DNA of 64,000 bases from Phaseolus vulgaris (Eukaryota > Streptophyta > Magnoliopsida > Fabales > Fabaceae), in assembly GCF_000499845.2 (NCBI RefSeq), contig NC_023759.2:41356672-41420671 (forward strand), given 5' to 3'. Below the pieces are notes generated by a model that was not told the DNA's origin, searched no databases, and saw nothing but the letters and a program-made list of their open reading frames with translations. The position numbers were made by a program, and so were the translations under genes. How positions within the stretch are numbered: position 1 is the first letter of the stretch; each line of letters opens with the position of its first letter. Positions 1-12,642 of the stretch are shown in pieces.

Positions 1-1413
1 TATATGCTATTTTCTATACAAATTCAGCTTGGTGTGTTATTCAGATTGTATAATTATATTTTAAGATTAATAATTTAGCATAATATTTAATAAAAATATT
101 AGAATGGTCAAAATTCTAAATTGGTAAAAGTTATATAGGTCTCAATCATGATTCCTTCACAGCTTTTAAATATTTTTAATAAACTCGTAGGTCCGCCACC
201 TATAACTGAATATAATTTTAATTTTTAATATTAGTCTTACTGAGTTGTTGACTTAACATGTGCTACTTAGTAGATAAATTTACTTTTTATACTTAAATCT
301 GTTAAACTAATTTTCATATATTTTTATCCAAGGGAAATTTGTTCACACTATTATGAAATTTTCAAAATAATAAATATTACGAAATCCAATAATATTATAA
401 TATATTATGCATTGAACAAATAATAAAAATAAAATTTAAGACTTTAACAGACTATTTAAATTCTTAAATACGATTATGAGTGTGTTTGAATTTCTGGAAA
501 CCAAAATTCAACATCAAAACAAAATACTGTTAATGTATTAATATTTTTAACTGAAATTTATACACATTCTCTATCATTGTAACTGTTATATAACTTTAAT
601 TAAATCTAGAATGTATTTAGTTTGTATTACTTTCGGTAAAATAATGAATACAGGGGACCAAATACCGTAAAGTTATTCCCCGCGACTTATCCTATTGTAT
701 GTATTGGAACTTGTGGCCCAAAATACTTTATCAAATTTTATTTTTTTTATGTTCTTGGTGAACTTATCTTATCTCATTCATTTCATGCAGAGTTGAAAGA
801 CAAAATTGATATGTCATTGCATAAATCACACTCACAAACATCAAAAAGGAAAAACCTGCAACCGACAAACCTGTTCACATCATTATGCTCTCTCTCCCAT
901 CGTTATGGATGAAAAAAAAAACTAATGAATTTTTTAAAGTTAATTATGGATAAAATTAACAATTTTTTTATATTAATGATATGACTAATGCAAAAATTAC
1001 CAAATTATTGAAGAGTACCTTAATTCTTACCTGTAAAAATGTTAAATATTTTTTCTACTATTTAGGATTGAGACTCCTCAACTACCATTAAATCTCAATT
1101 AAACATAAGATTAAGAAGAGAATTAAAAGTAAAATTAGGATTAATAAAAAAAATTATGCTGATCTAAAACAATAAGACTCAATTGATCCATATAAATAGG
1201 TTGACGTAAATTATGACAAAATACAAGTTTATTGAACATTAATTATATTAAATCACAAATACTCATATAAAATTTTCAACCGAAGATCAACCGAAGATCG
1301 AGACTTCAATACTAACAATAACAAAAAATATACATTTTTAACCCAAACAAAAACATATCTCAATTTTCTTAAGAAAAAAAATACATTAAAATAGTTGATA
1401 ATAGAACTCATTG
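1..1413. other. AT-rich intergenic DNA, no gene seen
   Basis: Very AT-rich sequence with frequent stops in all frames. I see no conserved protein, RNA gene or clear repeat boundary here. Confidence 0.6.
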
Positions 1414-1776
1414 CACTACAAGAAAATCATGAAATATAAACCAGGTTTAGAGACAAAAAAATAATTAGTTACTATAATGACTAAATTAGAGACCATTTTA
1501 GAGACTTTTAGTTTATATTATTGTTAAATAGTTTCTAAATTTGTATCTAATTAGCTACCAAGATTTTAACTACCAATTATTTAGATTCTAAATTTGATAG
1601 TAAAAACCTTGGTAGCTAATTAGATAACAATTTAGAAATCATTTAACCATAATAAAAACTAATTTAAAAATAAATAAAAAATTTAGTATCTAAAATTATC
1701 TCTAACTTAATCAATATAGTAACTAATTATTTTTTGTCTTTAAAATTAGTTTCTATTTAATAATTTTCTTGTGGTG
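1414..1776. mobile_element. CACTA-type miniature element, copy 1
   Basis: The element starts CACTACAAGAAAATCATG and ends ATAATTTTCTTGTGGTG, which are inverted versions of each other and match the terminal inverted repeat of plant CACTA (En/Spm) transposons. The interior is a long imperfect palindrome built from segments such as GTAACTAATTATTTTTTGTC and AGCTACCAAGATTTTAACTAC, and has no coding capacity. The flanking trinucleotides are TTG and TTA, a near match to the 3-bp duplication expected of CACTA elements. At least four related copies or fragments occur elsewhere in the window. Confidence 0.85.
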
Positions 1777-3162
1777 TTATTAAGAAAAAAAAAAGTAAAA
1801 TAGAAAGTCAACTTAAATTACATACTTGGTTGTTACTAAAAAAAAATTTTGGCCTTGGAATATGTTTAGAGGTGAACCAAGATTAAAATATATAATCGAA
1901 AGGTCAGATAATGAAGATGTTATATCGAAGAAGACTTTGGCAAATATAATTGACCTCTTCCGGTTAAAAAGTCCACCCATCATGCATAACCTACTTACTG
2001 TATCTTGAAGCAAAGTTCGAGTGAATATTTTCATATGAAAGCACATGAAACTCTTCAAATAACATTCAATAACGAATTTTGAGTTTGACTTTCGTAACCA
2101 CATAAATCACCACTTTAATTATTGCAAGTCATTGTTAACATTCATACTTTATTAACAATAATGTAAGTAAATTCATATAAACTTTTGAACTAAAACCACT
2201 TACTAAAGATATTAAAAACATTTAAAAGTTCAATCTTAAATACACATTCTCATAGAAAACATCGTGTGTATTTATATTGGAGACCAATTTTATATTTTAA
2301 CGATTAATTTTGATGATCGCTAAAATGCATTTTTGTTGTAGTGCATGAAAAATTGAAAAGACTAAAAAAAACGCACGATAAAATATTCCAAAATCTTGAT
2401 TAAAATAGATTGCAAATGGTTGATATTATGTTATGAGAATGACTTTAGTATCACCTTAAAAATTGAGATTAAATTTAATATAACTTTATTAAATCACCTT
2501 AGTAAGATATATTTGTTCTCGTTTACATAATATAATTTTATAGTATATTTTTATTGGTGGAATTTTAAAAAAAAATTAATGCAAAACCTTAAACTTCTTT
2601 CACATGAATTACCATTTTGTGAGTTACTTCACTTATATAAAAGAAGATATAATAAAATTTCATGGAATTGACAACATTATAATTATATAATTATTGTCTT
2701 AAAATTTAAAAGCCGCCATTGAAGAGTGGAGAATGCAAGGCATTAGAAGGTTCTAGTTGTGTTGTCTTGAACCTTAATTTTGAAGGAAGAAAACGAAGAA
2801 TGACGAATAAGAAATAGTGATTCATGTATCTGGTTTCTACATTGAACTGTAAGATGAGGGAAGATTTAAATAGGAAAAAAGTGCAGGTCTTATTGATTTG
2901 GGGAGCAAAGTTACTTAAATAGTGCTATATGATACATGAGTATATTTTATTGTGATGTAACAAATTATGACTTTATAATATTTAATTTGATGGTAGATTC
3001 ATGGATCAGGTCTCTGTATGTGAAAATGACACCATTTCACAAAATATAAGATGGTCAGCTATTAGGAAACAACGCGGAAAGTGCACCACACCACAATTTT
3101 TTTTTTAAAGTTATGTAATACAATGTCTTATGTCAATACATCTAATACCACAAGAAACTTAA

Positions 3163-3207
<45 letters not shown>

Positions 3208-5199
3208 GATTTGAAATTTGATTTTAGTTCCTCAATTTTACACAATTGTTTAGTCTTTAAAAAAAATTGAGAAAAAATATACTTTAATAATTTATTTTCT
3301 TCAATAGTATATTAGTATATTGTTTCAAATATTTATCTATTTACCTAAATAGTATATTATGCTAAAGAATTATCCAAATAGCACGAAAGCAGTTCAAAAT
3401 TCGGTTCTGTTTTAAACGTGATTTTATTTTTTATTAAAAAAAAATTGATAATTTTTTAGTTTTTAAAAAATTTGGTTTGAAAAATAATTTCTTGAAAAAA
3501 TATTTAGAAAAACATATATTTTAAGAAATAATTGTTTTAAAAACATGTAAATAAGAAAACATTGTTAACAAAAGTTAACATTTGCAAATTTTGAAATAAT
3601 TTATTTTTAAAATTTTGGTTTGAAAATTATATAGAAAAAAGGATAGATTTTTATAAAAAAAATAGTGAAAAATATTTTATATAGTTTAAGTTATTTATTT
3701 TTGAATAATACATATAATAATTAAATATTTACAAATGTACTAATTATTTTTTAAAAGAGTTATTTATAAAGAAAACTAATTTAAAAAAAAACTATTTTCT
3801 GAGAGTTTCATATGATTTTCTTAATTTCTTTCCTTTTTTATAATTCTTTTATTTATTCTTCATTGAATTTTGAGTTTTGGTCAATAAAATTTTCGATTTT
3901 AAAGAACACTATTTTCTAATTTTTATCTTCATTTTTATTACCATAATTATTTTATTAATTGGGTGTATAATGAAAAATGATTTAAAATTGTATAAATAAA
4001 ATAATTGAAAATTGAGTAAGAACATTTTTTAATACAGGATTTTTTTTACATATTTTACATTTACATCTAATTAATCTGTATTTTATTTATAAATAAATAG
4101 CTATTAATATTATATATTTTTAATTCAATATAAAACTAAATAATCACTTATATAAATATTTAATTTTATAAAAAAATAAATTTCCACATTTTTTTATTTT
4201 TCAATTATTTAGTTCTTAGAATAATTACATTTCTAAATAATTATTTATTAATATAATTAGTTTTCTAAATTATTTTTTAATATATTTATTTTTCTAAAAT
4301 ATTATTCCTCAATATAATTGTGTTTCTAAACTAGCATTTGTTTTTAAATATATAGTTTTATACAATTTTATTCAAAATATTTATTTTAAGATAATACTTT
4401 ATTTTAAAATTTTACATTTGTGGTTCCTTTATTTTTAAATAAAATATAAAAATTATCAAATTTGACATAATATACTATTTTGATAAATATTTCATACAGA
4501 CTTCTATTAAAAAAATATTATACGTGTGTTATTTTGGTCAAAATTTCACACATTGATTAAACATAATTTTTCTATATAATTTATTTATAGAAATCAGTCT
4601 TTAAAAGAGAGGTTATAGTGTTTTCCCGTCTACTCCATTAATATTATTGTTTACTTGGCAAAAGAAAAAATATATCATGAACTATTACATTTTATTATTG
4701 AGTCGAATGTAAAATAATACATATGTATTATTGAACATGTCAGTTTTATTTTTTATAAATATTTATTAAATCTCTAATTTCAACAAGAAAATAGACTGCA
4801 TGTTTGTTTTCTATAAATTGTGATCACACGGGATAAGAAAGAACGGAAATCATTTTAGGGAAATCATTTCTTTTATCCACCAAATTGTATTTACATATGA
4901 CTCATGTAATATTCTAAATATAATTATCTATTACAAGAAAAAGTATCGTACACAATTTATAATTTTTTAAATTAGTATAATTATTGCAGTTTATAACATA
5001 AAAAAAAGTAAGGATAAGTGAATGAAAAAAAAAATCTTTAACATACTTAATACATGAAAGAAAAATCAATATCTTGATTTCATTTCAATTTTTAGTAATT
5101 TGATTTCATTTCAATCATATTGACTACACATTGTCTTAAATAAGACTCATTAAGTATTTTCATACTCAAAACTAACATTTAATTCATACAACAAAAGAT
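1777..5199. other. AT-rich intergenic DNA, no gene seen
   Basis: No supportable gene. The two short overlapping ORFs near 1813-2103 have no recognisable domain. About 2270-2343 ends in TTGTTGTAGTG, like the end of a CACTA element, but I could not find a matching start. A (GT)n(TA)n tract is listed separately. Confidence 0.55.
3163..3203. repeat. Compound (GT)n(AT)n microsatellite
   Basis: About five TG repeats run directly into about fifteen TA repeats. This is a simple dinucleotide tract in AT-rich DNA. Confidence 0.95.
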
Positions 5200-5650
5200 C
5201 AAGGTAAGTTCAAACACATCTAATATCGTGTATTTACATTGAGCCATTAATTCTCTCATCAGTTTATCACCACCTTATATCTTAGTCTATCTGACTTACA
5301 TCATCAGTGAAGCTAGACAATTTCTGTTAAACATAGACTTTTCATATTTAATGTATCATCAAACAACAACTCATATATTATCCTAAATGTATGACATCAA
5401 TTTCATATCACTTTCATCATTCACATACAATTCATGTCATTCAATCACATAACATTTAAGAACATTTTCAATAGAAAAAAAAAACAACATTTAACTACAA
5501 AACTATCAAAATCTAATATCTCTACATGTTCACATAACAGATAATCAAGCAATTTCATCAAATAACATTCATGTAAGAGAAATTGAAACTTGGAACCACG
5601 TCCCCTTCACATCCAGATCTTTTAGCCTAGGATACTATTAAAAGTTAAAA
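5200..5650. repeat. Diverged dispersed repeat, copy 1
   Basis: This segment aligns collinearly with 8105-8535. Anchor points are TATCTTAGTCTATCTGACTT with the following ATCATCAGTGAAGCT (5278-5314 versus 8189-8225), the AATGTATGA...TCAATTTCATA block, GTAAGAGAAATTGAA, and AGCCTAGGATACTATTAAAA (5634 versus 8503). Both copies are in the same orientation and neither has coding capacity. They are probably remnants of one transposon family, but the family could not be named. Confidence 0.6.
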
Positions 5651-6792
5651 TTAGTCTCTCTTGAAAAAATTACATTCAAAGCAGTTTATAAAGCCAAACA
5701 ATTATGTTATCTAGAAATATAGAACAAGTTATTCAAACATAACTAAATTCTAGTATATGATAAAACAACCAAACTGGTGACAAAATCATAAAGAAAAATA
5801 ATACAAAATATTTTTAAAGTGAAAAAAAAACTTATTTTATTTGAAAATCTGTTTTGGTAGAAATGATTATCAACTTTTCAATTACTATACGGTGTAATCT
5901 TAAAATATGAGGTATGAAAAAAGTTTTTAAAAAAAGAGAGAAAATATTTCCTCAAATAAATGAAATGAAATTGGTTGGTAAATCTTATTCTATGTTAATT
6001 TGGTTGTAAGGAAGTGAAGAACAGGATATCAACACTATATTTTTAAGATTAATTTATGCAAATTTTTTCTAAGAATATAAAAATAATTATGTCAAACTAA
6101 AGGACTATAAGCATATTTAATTCTATGTTTTAACATATAATCAAATTTAAATTAATTGATTACGTTCGAGGTTTTCTTTACCATAGATAGTCTTGTTGGA
6201 CGTACGATACAATACTAAGTATAATATTATTGCTTTTAAACGGTAGAAAAATAAAATATACTTTTTCTTAAAAAATAATTAAAAGATATTCAAATTCATT
6301 TTAATTGTATATTATCTTTGAAGCCAATGATAATCAAATTATCTAATTTTGGACTAATTAAAAATATTAGTTATGGTAATTAATAGTATTGACTTTATAA
6401 AAGGAAGAATCGGGGTGATACTGATTTTAAACATAAATATATTTTTAAATAAGATAAATTAGTTAAAATATATACATATATATATATATTTTACTTTATT
6501 AAACATAACTCCTTCTTCTTTTTTAAAATTTGAGGTGAGAGTGTTATAGTTGAAATTGGATTGTGAGATTTGGGTGGGTGGGAGGAGCTGACGGTGTTGA
6601 TTGGGATGGGGGCATAATGTATATGTGCCTATGGATTTGGAGTTGGGTGGGTGTTTTAGGGTTTTTTAATGTATAAAATAATTTTTTAAAGGAATTAATT
6701 ATGATATTTTACAAGAATTAATATTAAAACTACTAAAATTAATAAAAATAATTAATTATTATATTATTTACATACTAAAAAAATACTAATAT
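5651..6792. other. AT-rich intergenic DNA, no gene seen
   Basis: No gene recognised. A short G-rich patch lies at about 6525-6660, and a brief (AT)n tract at about 6471-6491. Confidence 0.55.
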
Positions 6793-7078
6793 CACTAAAA
6801 AAAATCATGAAATATAATTAAATTAGAGACTATTTTAGAAACTAAAAAAAAACTTTGATTTTTAAATTAGTTTATATTATTGTTAAATAGTCTCTTGGTA
6901 TCTAATTAGTAACTAATTAGATACCAATTTAGAAACATTTTAACAATAATAGAAATTAATTTAGAAACCAAATCTTTGTTTAGTTTCTAAAATAGTCTTT
7001 AATTTAGTTACTATTGTAACTAATTATTTTGGTCTCTAAAAATTGGTTTCATAATTATTTCATAATTGTCTTGTAGTG
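6793..7078. mobile_element. CACTA-type miniature element, copy 2 (3-bp TSD)
   Basis: Starts CACTAAAAAAAATCATGAAAT and ends ATTTCATAATTGTCTTGTAGTG. The trinucleotide TAT occurs immediately before (6790-6792) and immediately after (7079-7081), a perfect CACTA-style target-site duplication. The interior shares GTAACTAATTATTTTGGTCTC with copy 1. It has no ORF and must be mobilised in trans, if at all. Confidence 0.87.
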
Positions 7079-7320
7079 TATCTAAATTAATTTTTAAATT
7101 AACATATAATTAGTTATTAAGATTTTAACTATTGATTTTATAATTTACTTAGTTTAAATAAAGTCTTATAGGTAATTAGATATTAATTTAAAAATTATTT
7201 ATTAAAAATAGAAATTAATTTAGATAACAATAACTTAATATTTAATTTACTTAATATAATAATTAATTATTTTATATTTTTAAGATTATTTTTGTATTTA
7301 ATAATTTTTTAGTATAATAT
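7079..7320. repeat. Old degenerate copy of the CACTA miniature family
   Basis: Contains recognisable but eroded family blocks (ATTTTTAAATTAACATATAATTAG, TTATAGGTAATTAGATATTAAT, TAATTAATTATTTTATATTT) and ends near AATAATTTTTTAGTA. The boundaries are uncertain. It is more diverged than copy 2, so it is probably older. Confidence 0.5.
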
Positions 7321-7507
7321 ATACAAATTTAGTTAAAACTTTGGTGGCTAATTATATACCAATTTAGAAACTATTTTAATAATAATAGAAACTAATTTAG
7401 AAACTAATTTTTTTTAGTTTCTAAAATGGTCTCCAATTTAATTACTATTGCAACTAATTATTTTGGTCTCTAAAAATTTGTTTCTATTTCATGATTTTCT
7501 TGTAGTG
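7321..7507. mobile_element. 5'-truncated CACTA miniature element, copy 3
   Basis: Starts inside the family consensus (AAACTTTGGTGGCTAATTA) and runs to an intact terminus, ATTTCATGATTTTCTTGTAGTG, at 7507. The opposite terminus is missing. It lies directly behind copy 2 and the degraded copy, making a small cluster of this family. Confidence 0.7.
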
Positions 7508-8104
7508 AATCCAATGTAAAGAACTTTACTTCTTTTACAGATATACCCAATAAATAATGGAAGGTTTAGTAAATTTTTGAAATTGATGAAAATGATAACA
7601 CCCAAAAATACCTCTAACTATTACAATACTAGTTCAACATATTTCTACACAAGTTTAGAGTTTTTCAAAACATTCCTAATACACATGATTAGAGCTTATA
7701 GAAATACAAATTACAAATATTTTTAATATAAGGTTCAAAAGAACATCCTAAAGCCCTCCAGAACCTCCAACACCTGTATGATTATCTACTTGTGTACATA
7801 GTATAGTCATAGCAGTTCACAACACAACAAAAAAAGCAAGGGTAAACTAGTGAAAATAAAATTTTATAATATACACAATTAAATCAAAAGAGAAAACCAA
7901 ATTACATGGATCAATTTCTCAATTATTCAATCTTCTTCAAATCCCAACATAAAACAATCACATAGATCTCACATGGATCTACACATCCAGGATATTTAAC
8001 AAACAAAATAACATTTGACGCCTTCCGGAAGACCCGTATTAAGTAAGTCCTACTAGAGACTAACACCTGATCCAAAGATTACCAGCGAATCCAACAAAAA
8101 TCAT
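7508..8104. other. Intergenic DNA, no gene seen
   Basis: Moderately AT-rich sequence without a conserved ORF. It may be the leading part of the transposon remnant that continues into 8105-8535. Confidence 0.45.
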
Positions 8105-8535
8105 TAGGGTAAGTTTAATACAACCCAAGGCGTACATCTCATATGTCACGGTGCACATGAACTTCCCCATCATTTTTGCACCACCTGATATCTTAGTCTA
8201 TGTGACTTAGATCATCAGTGAAGCTCGGAGATCTATTTACCACATATGCTTCAATACTTAATACAAAACAAACATCAGTTCATACATTATCCCAAATGTA
8301 TGAATTCAATTTCATACCATTTTCATCATACAACATCATTCAAAACGCGATCCATAATATTTAAAATCTTATTTAACATTAAAAAATAGCACTTAAATAC
8401 TAAATCTTTAAAATCTAATATTTTTACAAGTTTAAATAATATATAAACAAACAACACAATGTATAAACACACAACATCCCTGCAAGAGAAATTGAATATT
8501 CTAGCCTAGGATGCTATTAAAAATTAAATTTAACT
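8105..8535. repeat. Diverged dispersed repeat, copy 2
   Basis: Collinear with 5200-5650 in the same orientation, with the shared blocks listed for copy 1. Insertions and deletions separate the blocks, so the two copies are old. No protein is encoded. Confidence 0.6.
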
Positions 8536-8697
8536 TCCCTTACCTTAATTGCTTGTTTTCCAAACAACTTCTAGAATTTTATCCCCTCAGTATGGATAAG
8601 CTTCAAGATTTAAGGGTCTAATGCTAGTTATCCAAACAAAATAGAAATTCAGTATATAGTAGAACAAGTTGAGAGGAATACTCTTCTCAACTGACTC

Positions 8698-9451
8698 CAC
8701 ACTAGCGCAGAAATGCTAATCAAATGCGGCTATTTTACATTTACAAATGCAGCTATAGAGCCGCATTTGATCAGCACGCAGTTGTAAATCAGAGAAATAC
8801 AAATGCGGCTATAGAGCCGCATTTGTAAATGCGATTTACGAATGTGATTATTTGAAATAGCCGCATTTGTATATTCTTCTGAGTGAGCTGGGGTTTTAGG
8901 GGCACGTTGTTGGTGAAGAGTGGAAGGGGAGAAGAGGAAACACGGCAGCGGCGGCGAGTGCGACGGCGGAAGCAGTGGCGGAGCGGCGAGAGCGAAATGC
9001 GATAGCGATGGAAGCAATGGAACAATACACCTTCAAAATGCAAAGCGAAACCCATTAAAAATGAAAGCAATATGGAAAGCGAAAGCCATTGGAGTTCAAT
9101 GCAGTTGTTAGGGGCAATGGAAACAAGAGAATGAGGGGCAATGCAGTTACGTACCTTCGAAAATGCAGAACTTCGCAATCAGAGAAAATGAAGAACAGAT
9201 ATGAGCGCAAACAGAGAATGAACGAAACTGTTGTGCGCGTAAAATTTTTAGGGTAAAAACCATTTACAAATGCGGTTATTTAAATAACCGCATTTGTAAA
9301 TCAAACTTTTTGATTTACAAATGCGGCTATTTGAATAACCGCATTTGTAAATCAAAATAATTTAAAAAATGCCACCGCGTTTTTTACGAATGCGTTTAAG
9401 CGCTGAACCGCATTAAATAAGGAGCGCTCTTTTCTTATTTTTGTACTGGTG
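8698..9451. mobile_element. Non-autonomous CACTA-like element with GC-rich core
   Basis: The left end CACTAGCGCAGAAATG and the right end ATTTTTGTACTGGTG (reverse complement CACCAGTACAAAAAT) form imperfect CACTA-type terminal inverted repeats. The subterminal regions are packed with hairpins built on ACAAATGCGGCTATTT and AATAGCCGCATTTGT (8720-8880 and 9260-9355). The middle (about 8890-9200) is markedly GC-rich, with GGCGGCGAGTGCGACGGCGG-like sequence. Overlapping ORFs on both strands run through it, but none contains a recognisable domain. The flanking trinucleotides (CTC and CCA) do not match, so the TSD is lost or a boundary is slightly wrong. Confidence 0.65.
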
Positions 9452-10766
9452 CCACCAAGATTGATGACTAAATCCTAAGAAAAAACAGAAAACAAAGGAT
9501 CTTTAAAACAAAAATGAACTTACTCTGTTACTCTGTTTAAAAATCTGATCGGTTAGAAAACGTGGTACGATGCGGATTCTAAAATAAATGGGGTATGGAG
9601 TGAGAAATGAAAAAAGAAAAAAGGAAGGGAGAGATGGAAAATGAAAAAAGAAAGTGGAAACGACCCAATAGAGGGGGTCTGTGGCTTTCTTCACTCTTTT
9701 TTTAACGTGGTCACAAAGCAAAAACTGAAAATCACAAAATTTAATGATGAAATATATATAGCTTCAACCCAAGAATAATCTCATTATAAAAGGTCTTAGA
9801 ATTTAAGTATACATTCAGTTATACACTAATTTATCCTCTAATGAAGTGATTTTAGTTATTTAATCTTAGCTACCATGAAAAGGCACAAATAGTTAAAACA
9901 TGGACCACTTGATTTGTTATCTTAGGTACATGCTTCCTAAAAGATAGTTGCATTATAAATCTCAAATGACGAAATAAAAAAAAAAAAATCTTATGAGCAC
10001 TGTTTATGCAAAGTATTAATGTTGGTTGGGAAAAAATAAAATTCTCCAAATACTTTATGAACTTTAACTTATGCATAATTTAGTTTATGACAGAAATTTA
10101 GTTAATTTTTTTCTTATATAACCAATTCTGAATAAATTTTATCTAAACAACGGTTAAGTTAAAAGTATTAATTTTAAAAGAGAAGAAAAAACAATATATA
10201 CCTGAACCACCGTAAAATTTTATTCACAGTCTAGTTTATAATTATTGAAAATGATATTATTTATTTGTCTCCAAATATTTCATACTATTACAATACACAG
10301 TTTATTTTTAGGATCTCATATTCGTTTCCTATTAAAACCTATAAATCATCTCATATATCTATTATGTGCATGTTTTTGTATAGTTTCAGGCCTTCTCGAC
10401 TATCTGTTTATTAATTGAGAAAATACAAACAACGTACACCCATATATTATGTGTATGAGTGGAAGAAAGAAAGCATAAAAATATAATAAATGAATAAATA
10501 AAGATGAAAAAAAAAGTTATATAACTTTGATGATAATGTTATGACAAATAAGTGAAAAAAAATAATATTAGTGAAAATAAAGTGATCATATAATAATATC
10601 ATCTCTATTATGATTTAACCATCAGTTTACTAGATACAATAAATATGAATCATATAAGAAACAGTTTTTTAAGGGAGAAACAAAAATATATATTGTTGGT
10701 AAACATATAAAAAAATTACATTTGAGTAAATTAGATTTAATAAGAAGAAATTAAACTAAGCTAACA
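9452..10766. other. AT-rich intergenic DNA, no gene seen
   Basis: No conserved ORF, RNA gene or repeat recognised. Confidence 0.55.
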
Positions 10767-10966
10767 AATTTATAAACTAAATAATTAGTAGTTAAAACTT
10801 TGGTTGTTAATTAGATACCAATTTATAAACTATTTAACAATAATAAAAACTAATATATAAACTAATTTTTTTTTAGTTTTTAAAATGATGTCTAATTTAG
10901 TTACTATTGTAACTAATTATTTTGGTCTTTAAAAATTGGTTTCTATTTTATGATTTTCTTATAGTG
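10767..10966. mobile_element. 5'-truncated CACTA miniature element, copy 4
   Basis: Begins within the family consensus (AGTAGTTAAAACTTTGGTTG) and ends at ATTTTATGATTTTCTTATAGTG. Shares AGTTACTATTGTAACTAATT with copies 2 and 3. Only one terminus remains. Confidence 0.7.
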
Positions 10967-12045
10967 AGACGCCACAAACAGAGCTTAATAAGCCTAATGA
11001 TGATCGTCAAAAGAATTGGTGAATTCTTGATAAGATCACAAGATGCAAAAGAAAATCTTAATATTGATATATTCTTTTTATTAAATTGTCAAAACATTCA
11101 TCCTCTTATTGATTTCCAAAAATGTATGAATACAAATATAGTTATAGGTCTTGACTCGTTTGTAAGTAAATAAAATAAAAATACAATCTCTATATTCAAA
11201 GAAATGATCATTTCTCTCAGCGGTTAAGTTGATATTTCTAAATAATATAATAATATTATTTTATTTTAATATTCTAAATATATTTTACCTGTAATCAGCT
11301 TATTCTTTTTAAATGTTCCACCGTTAAACACTTACACTTCCAGAAAATTAGTCGTCCTTTTGGATGTCCGCACCAGTTGTTAACGAGCAATTGAAAGTCT
11401 AAAATAGAGAAATGAAATATGGCTTTGAAATTAGAATATGCCATAATTGGTTTGGCATGTTGCCCACAAAGCCAGAAACAATCCTCGTAGCTGAATACAA
11501 ACCACCACTTCAGCATCGTCCAGCAAGCAGAACCCTAACTGGCTACATTGTTAGATTGCTTCAGCAATTCAAAGCATATATATGTGAGGTTATTTAAATA
11601 AACTATCAGTTAAACCAAACCGTAATAACTTCCGTAAAAAATTAATATTCTATAACGCCCTAAGCATATTAATCCAAGTTTGATAATGCTAAGAACAATG
11701 CATTGCTCCAGTTTAATTTTTTTGACCAAATTTAGGTTAATTAACCTTTTCTAAAAAGAAAAAAAAAATGAGAGTTATTTATATATACCCTCCGATCAGT
11801 ACCATAATAAATCATCAAAGAATACACCCTTTTCAAGAAAACATTAAAGTACAACTTAATTCTCTCTTTATTTCTGTGACCTTAATTCCACAATTATCGT
11901 TATAACCACTTAGGTTTCAAATGGCTTTAACTTCAGAAACATAAACAGAACGAAAACTAAAGAAAGAGAGATATGAACCACAAGTTTTTTTCCTGCATGC
12001 AAATTAATACACCTAAAGCAGGACCACTCTCATGCAGCCATATAT
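10967..12045. other. Region downstream of the ERF, no gene seen
   Basis: Short ORFs at 11295-11516 (minus) and 11412-11597 (plus) overlap each other and show no family signature. The last few hundred bases presumably include the 3' untranslated region of the minus-strand ERF gene. No polyadenylation signal could be assigned with confidence. Confidence 0.5.
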
Positions 12046-12498
12046 TTAATTGGAGTCGTTGCCTGAACCATCAGGCGCCTGAAGGAGTTCTTCCAACAAC
12101 TTATTGTCCAAGTATTCCAATTCGAAAGTTACATCACCATTTCGCTGTTGTTGTGACGAACCCTCGCCACTAGAGTAAGAAGGAAAAGAAGAAGAAGAAG
12201 AAGAATGAAGAGGCAGTGAATTTGAAAACGAGATAGGATTATTAGGAGTGGTGTGACCATACTCATTAGGGAAGTTGAGTATGGCCTTGTGACCCCGAAA
12301 ATAAAAAGCAGCAGCATCGTAAGCACGTGCAGCTTGTTCAGCAGTGTCAAATGTTCCAAGCCATATTCGAGCACCTTTTCTTGTAGGGTCACGAATCTCT
12401 GCTGCAAACTTTCCCCATGGCCTCCTACGAATCCCTCTGTACCTGATAACCTCTGCGTTTGAAGCGTTTCCATTCGCAACTCCTCTCCCTCCCTCCAT
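12046..12498 (-). CDS. AP2/ERF transcription factor, group IX, ERF095/096/098-like
   Basis: The product is a 150-residue nuclear DNA-binding protein that should recognise GCC-box elements (core GCCGCC) in ethylene- and jasmonate-responsive promoters. The AP2 domain spans about residues 20-77. It carries [18 protein letters not shown], with the alanine and aspartate that mark ERF rather than DREB proteins, then [16 protein letters not shown] and the closing ILNFP. A serine-rich linker (about 98-115) leads to [15 protein letters not shown] (125-139), an EDLL-type acidic activation motif. Length and layout match the small Arabidopsis ERF095, ERF096 and ERF098 proteins (about 130-140 residues). 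The gene is a single exon. ATG at 12498 is the first in frame and lies about 100 bases below a TATA box. No truncation or frameshift is seen. Which of the small group IX members is the true orthologue cannot be decided here. Confidence 0.95.
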   Translation of the reverse strand: MEGGRGVANGNASNAEVIRYRGIRRRPWGKFAAEIRDPTRKGARIWLGTFDTAEQAARAYDAAAFYFRGHKAILNFPNEYGHTTPNNPISFSNSLPLHSSSSSSFPSYSSGEGSSQQQRNGDVTFELEYLDNKLLEELLQAPDGSGNDSN

Positions 12499-12596
12499 TC
12501 AAACTTCGAATTGGTTGAAACCTATTTTGGTAGTGAACATAGGTTGTAACTGAGATTGCAAAGTGGTAATCGATTTGTGGTTAAAGGGAAACGCAG

Positions 12597-12642
12597 TATT
12601 TATACACATGATCGACTTCGTGGTAAAGCTTGACCATGCATG
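12597..12642 (-). promoter_or_regulatory. TATA box and proximal elements of the minus-strand ERF
   Basis: On the minus strand TATAAATA lies at 12597-12604, about 100 bases before the start codon. Just upstream are a W-box core (GGTCAA on the minus strand, 12630-12635) and the palindrome CATGCATG (12635-12642), which contains the RY core. A second W-box core lies at 12855-12860. WRKY binding is inferred from the motifs only. Confidence 0.65.

Noticed and set aside
2270..2343. Possible end of another CACTA element (TTGTTGTAGTG)
   Set aside because: No matching CACTA start or family core was found upstream.
8730..9178. Three ORFs of 63-129 codons in the GC-rich patch
   Set aside because: Inside the 8698-9451 element, on opposite strands over the same DNA, with no family signature.
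11295..11597. Two overlapping 60-70 codon ORFs below the small ERF
   Set aside because: No homology recognisable by eye, and the opposite strands are mutually exclusive.
12129..12553. ORFs overlapping the small ERF in other frames
   Set aside because: Shadows of the AP2 gene with no domain of their own.
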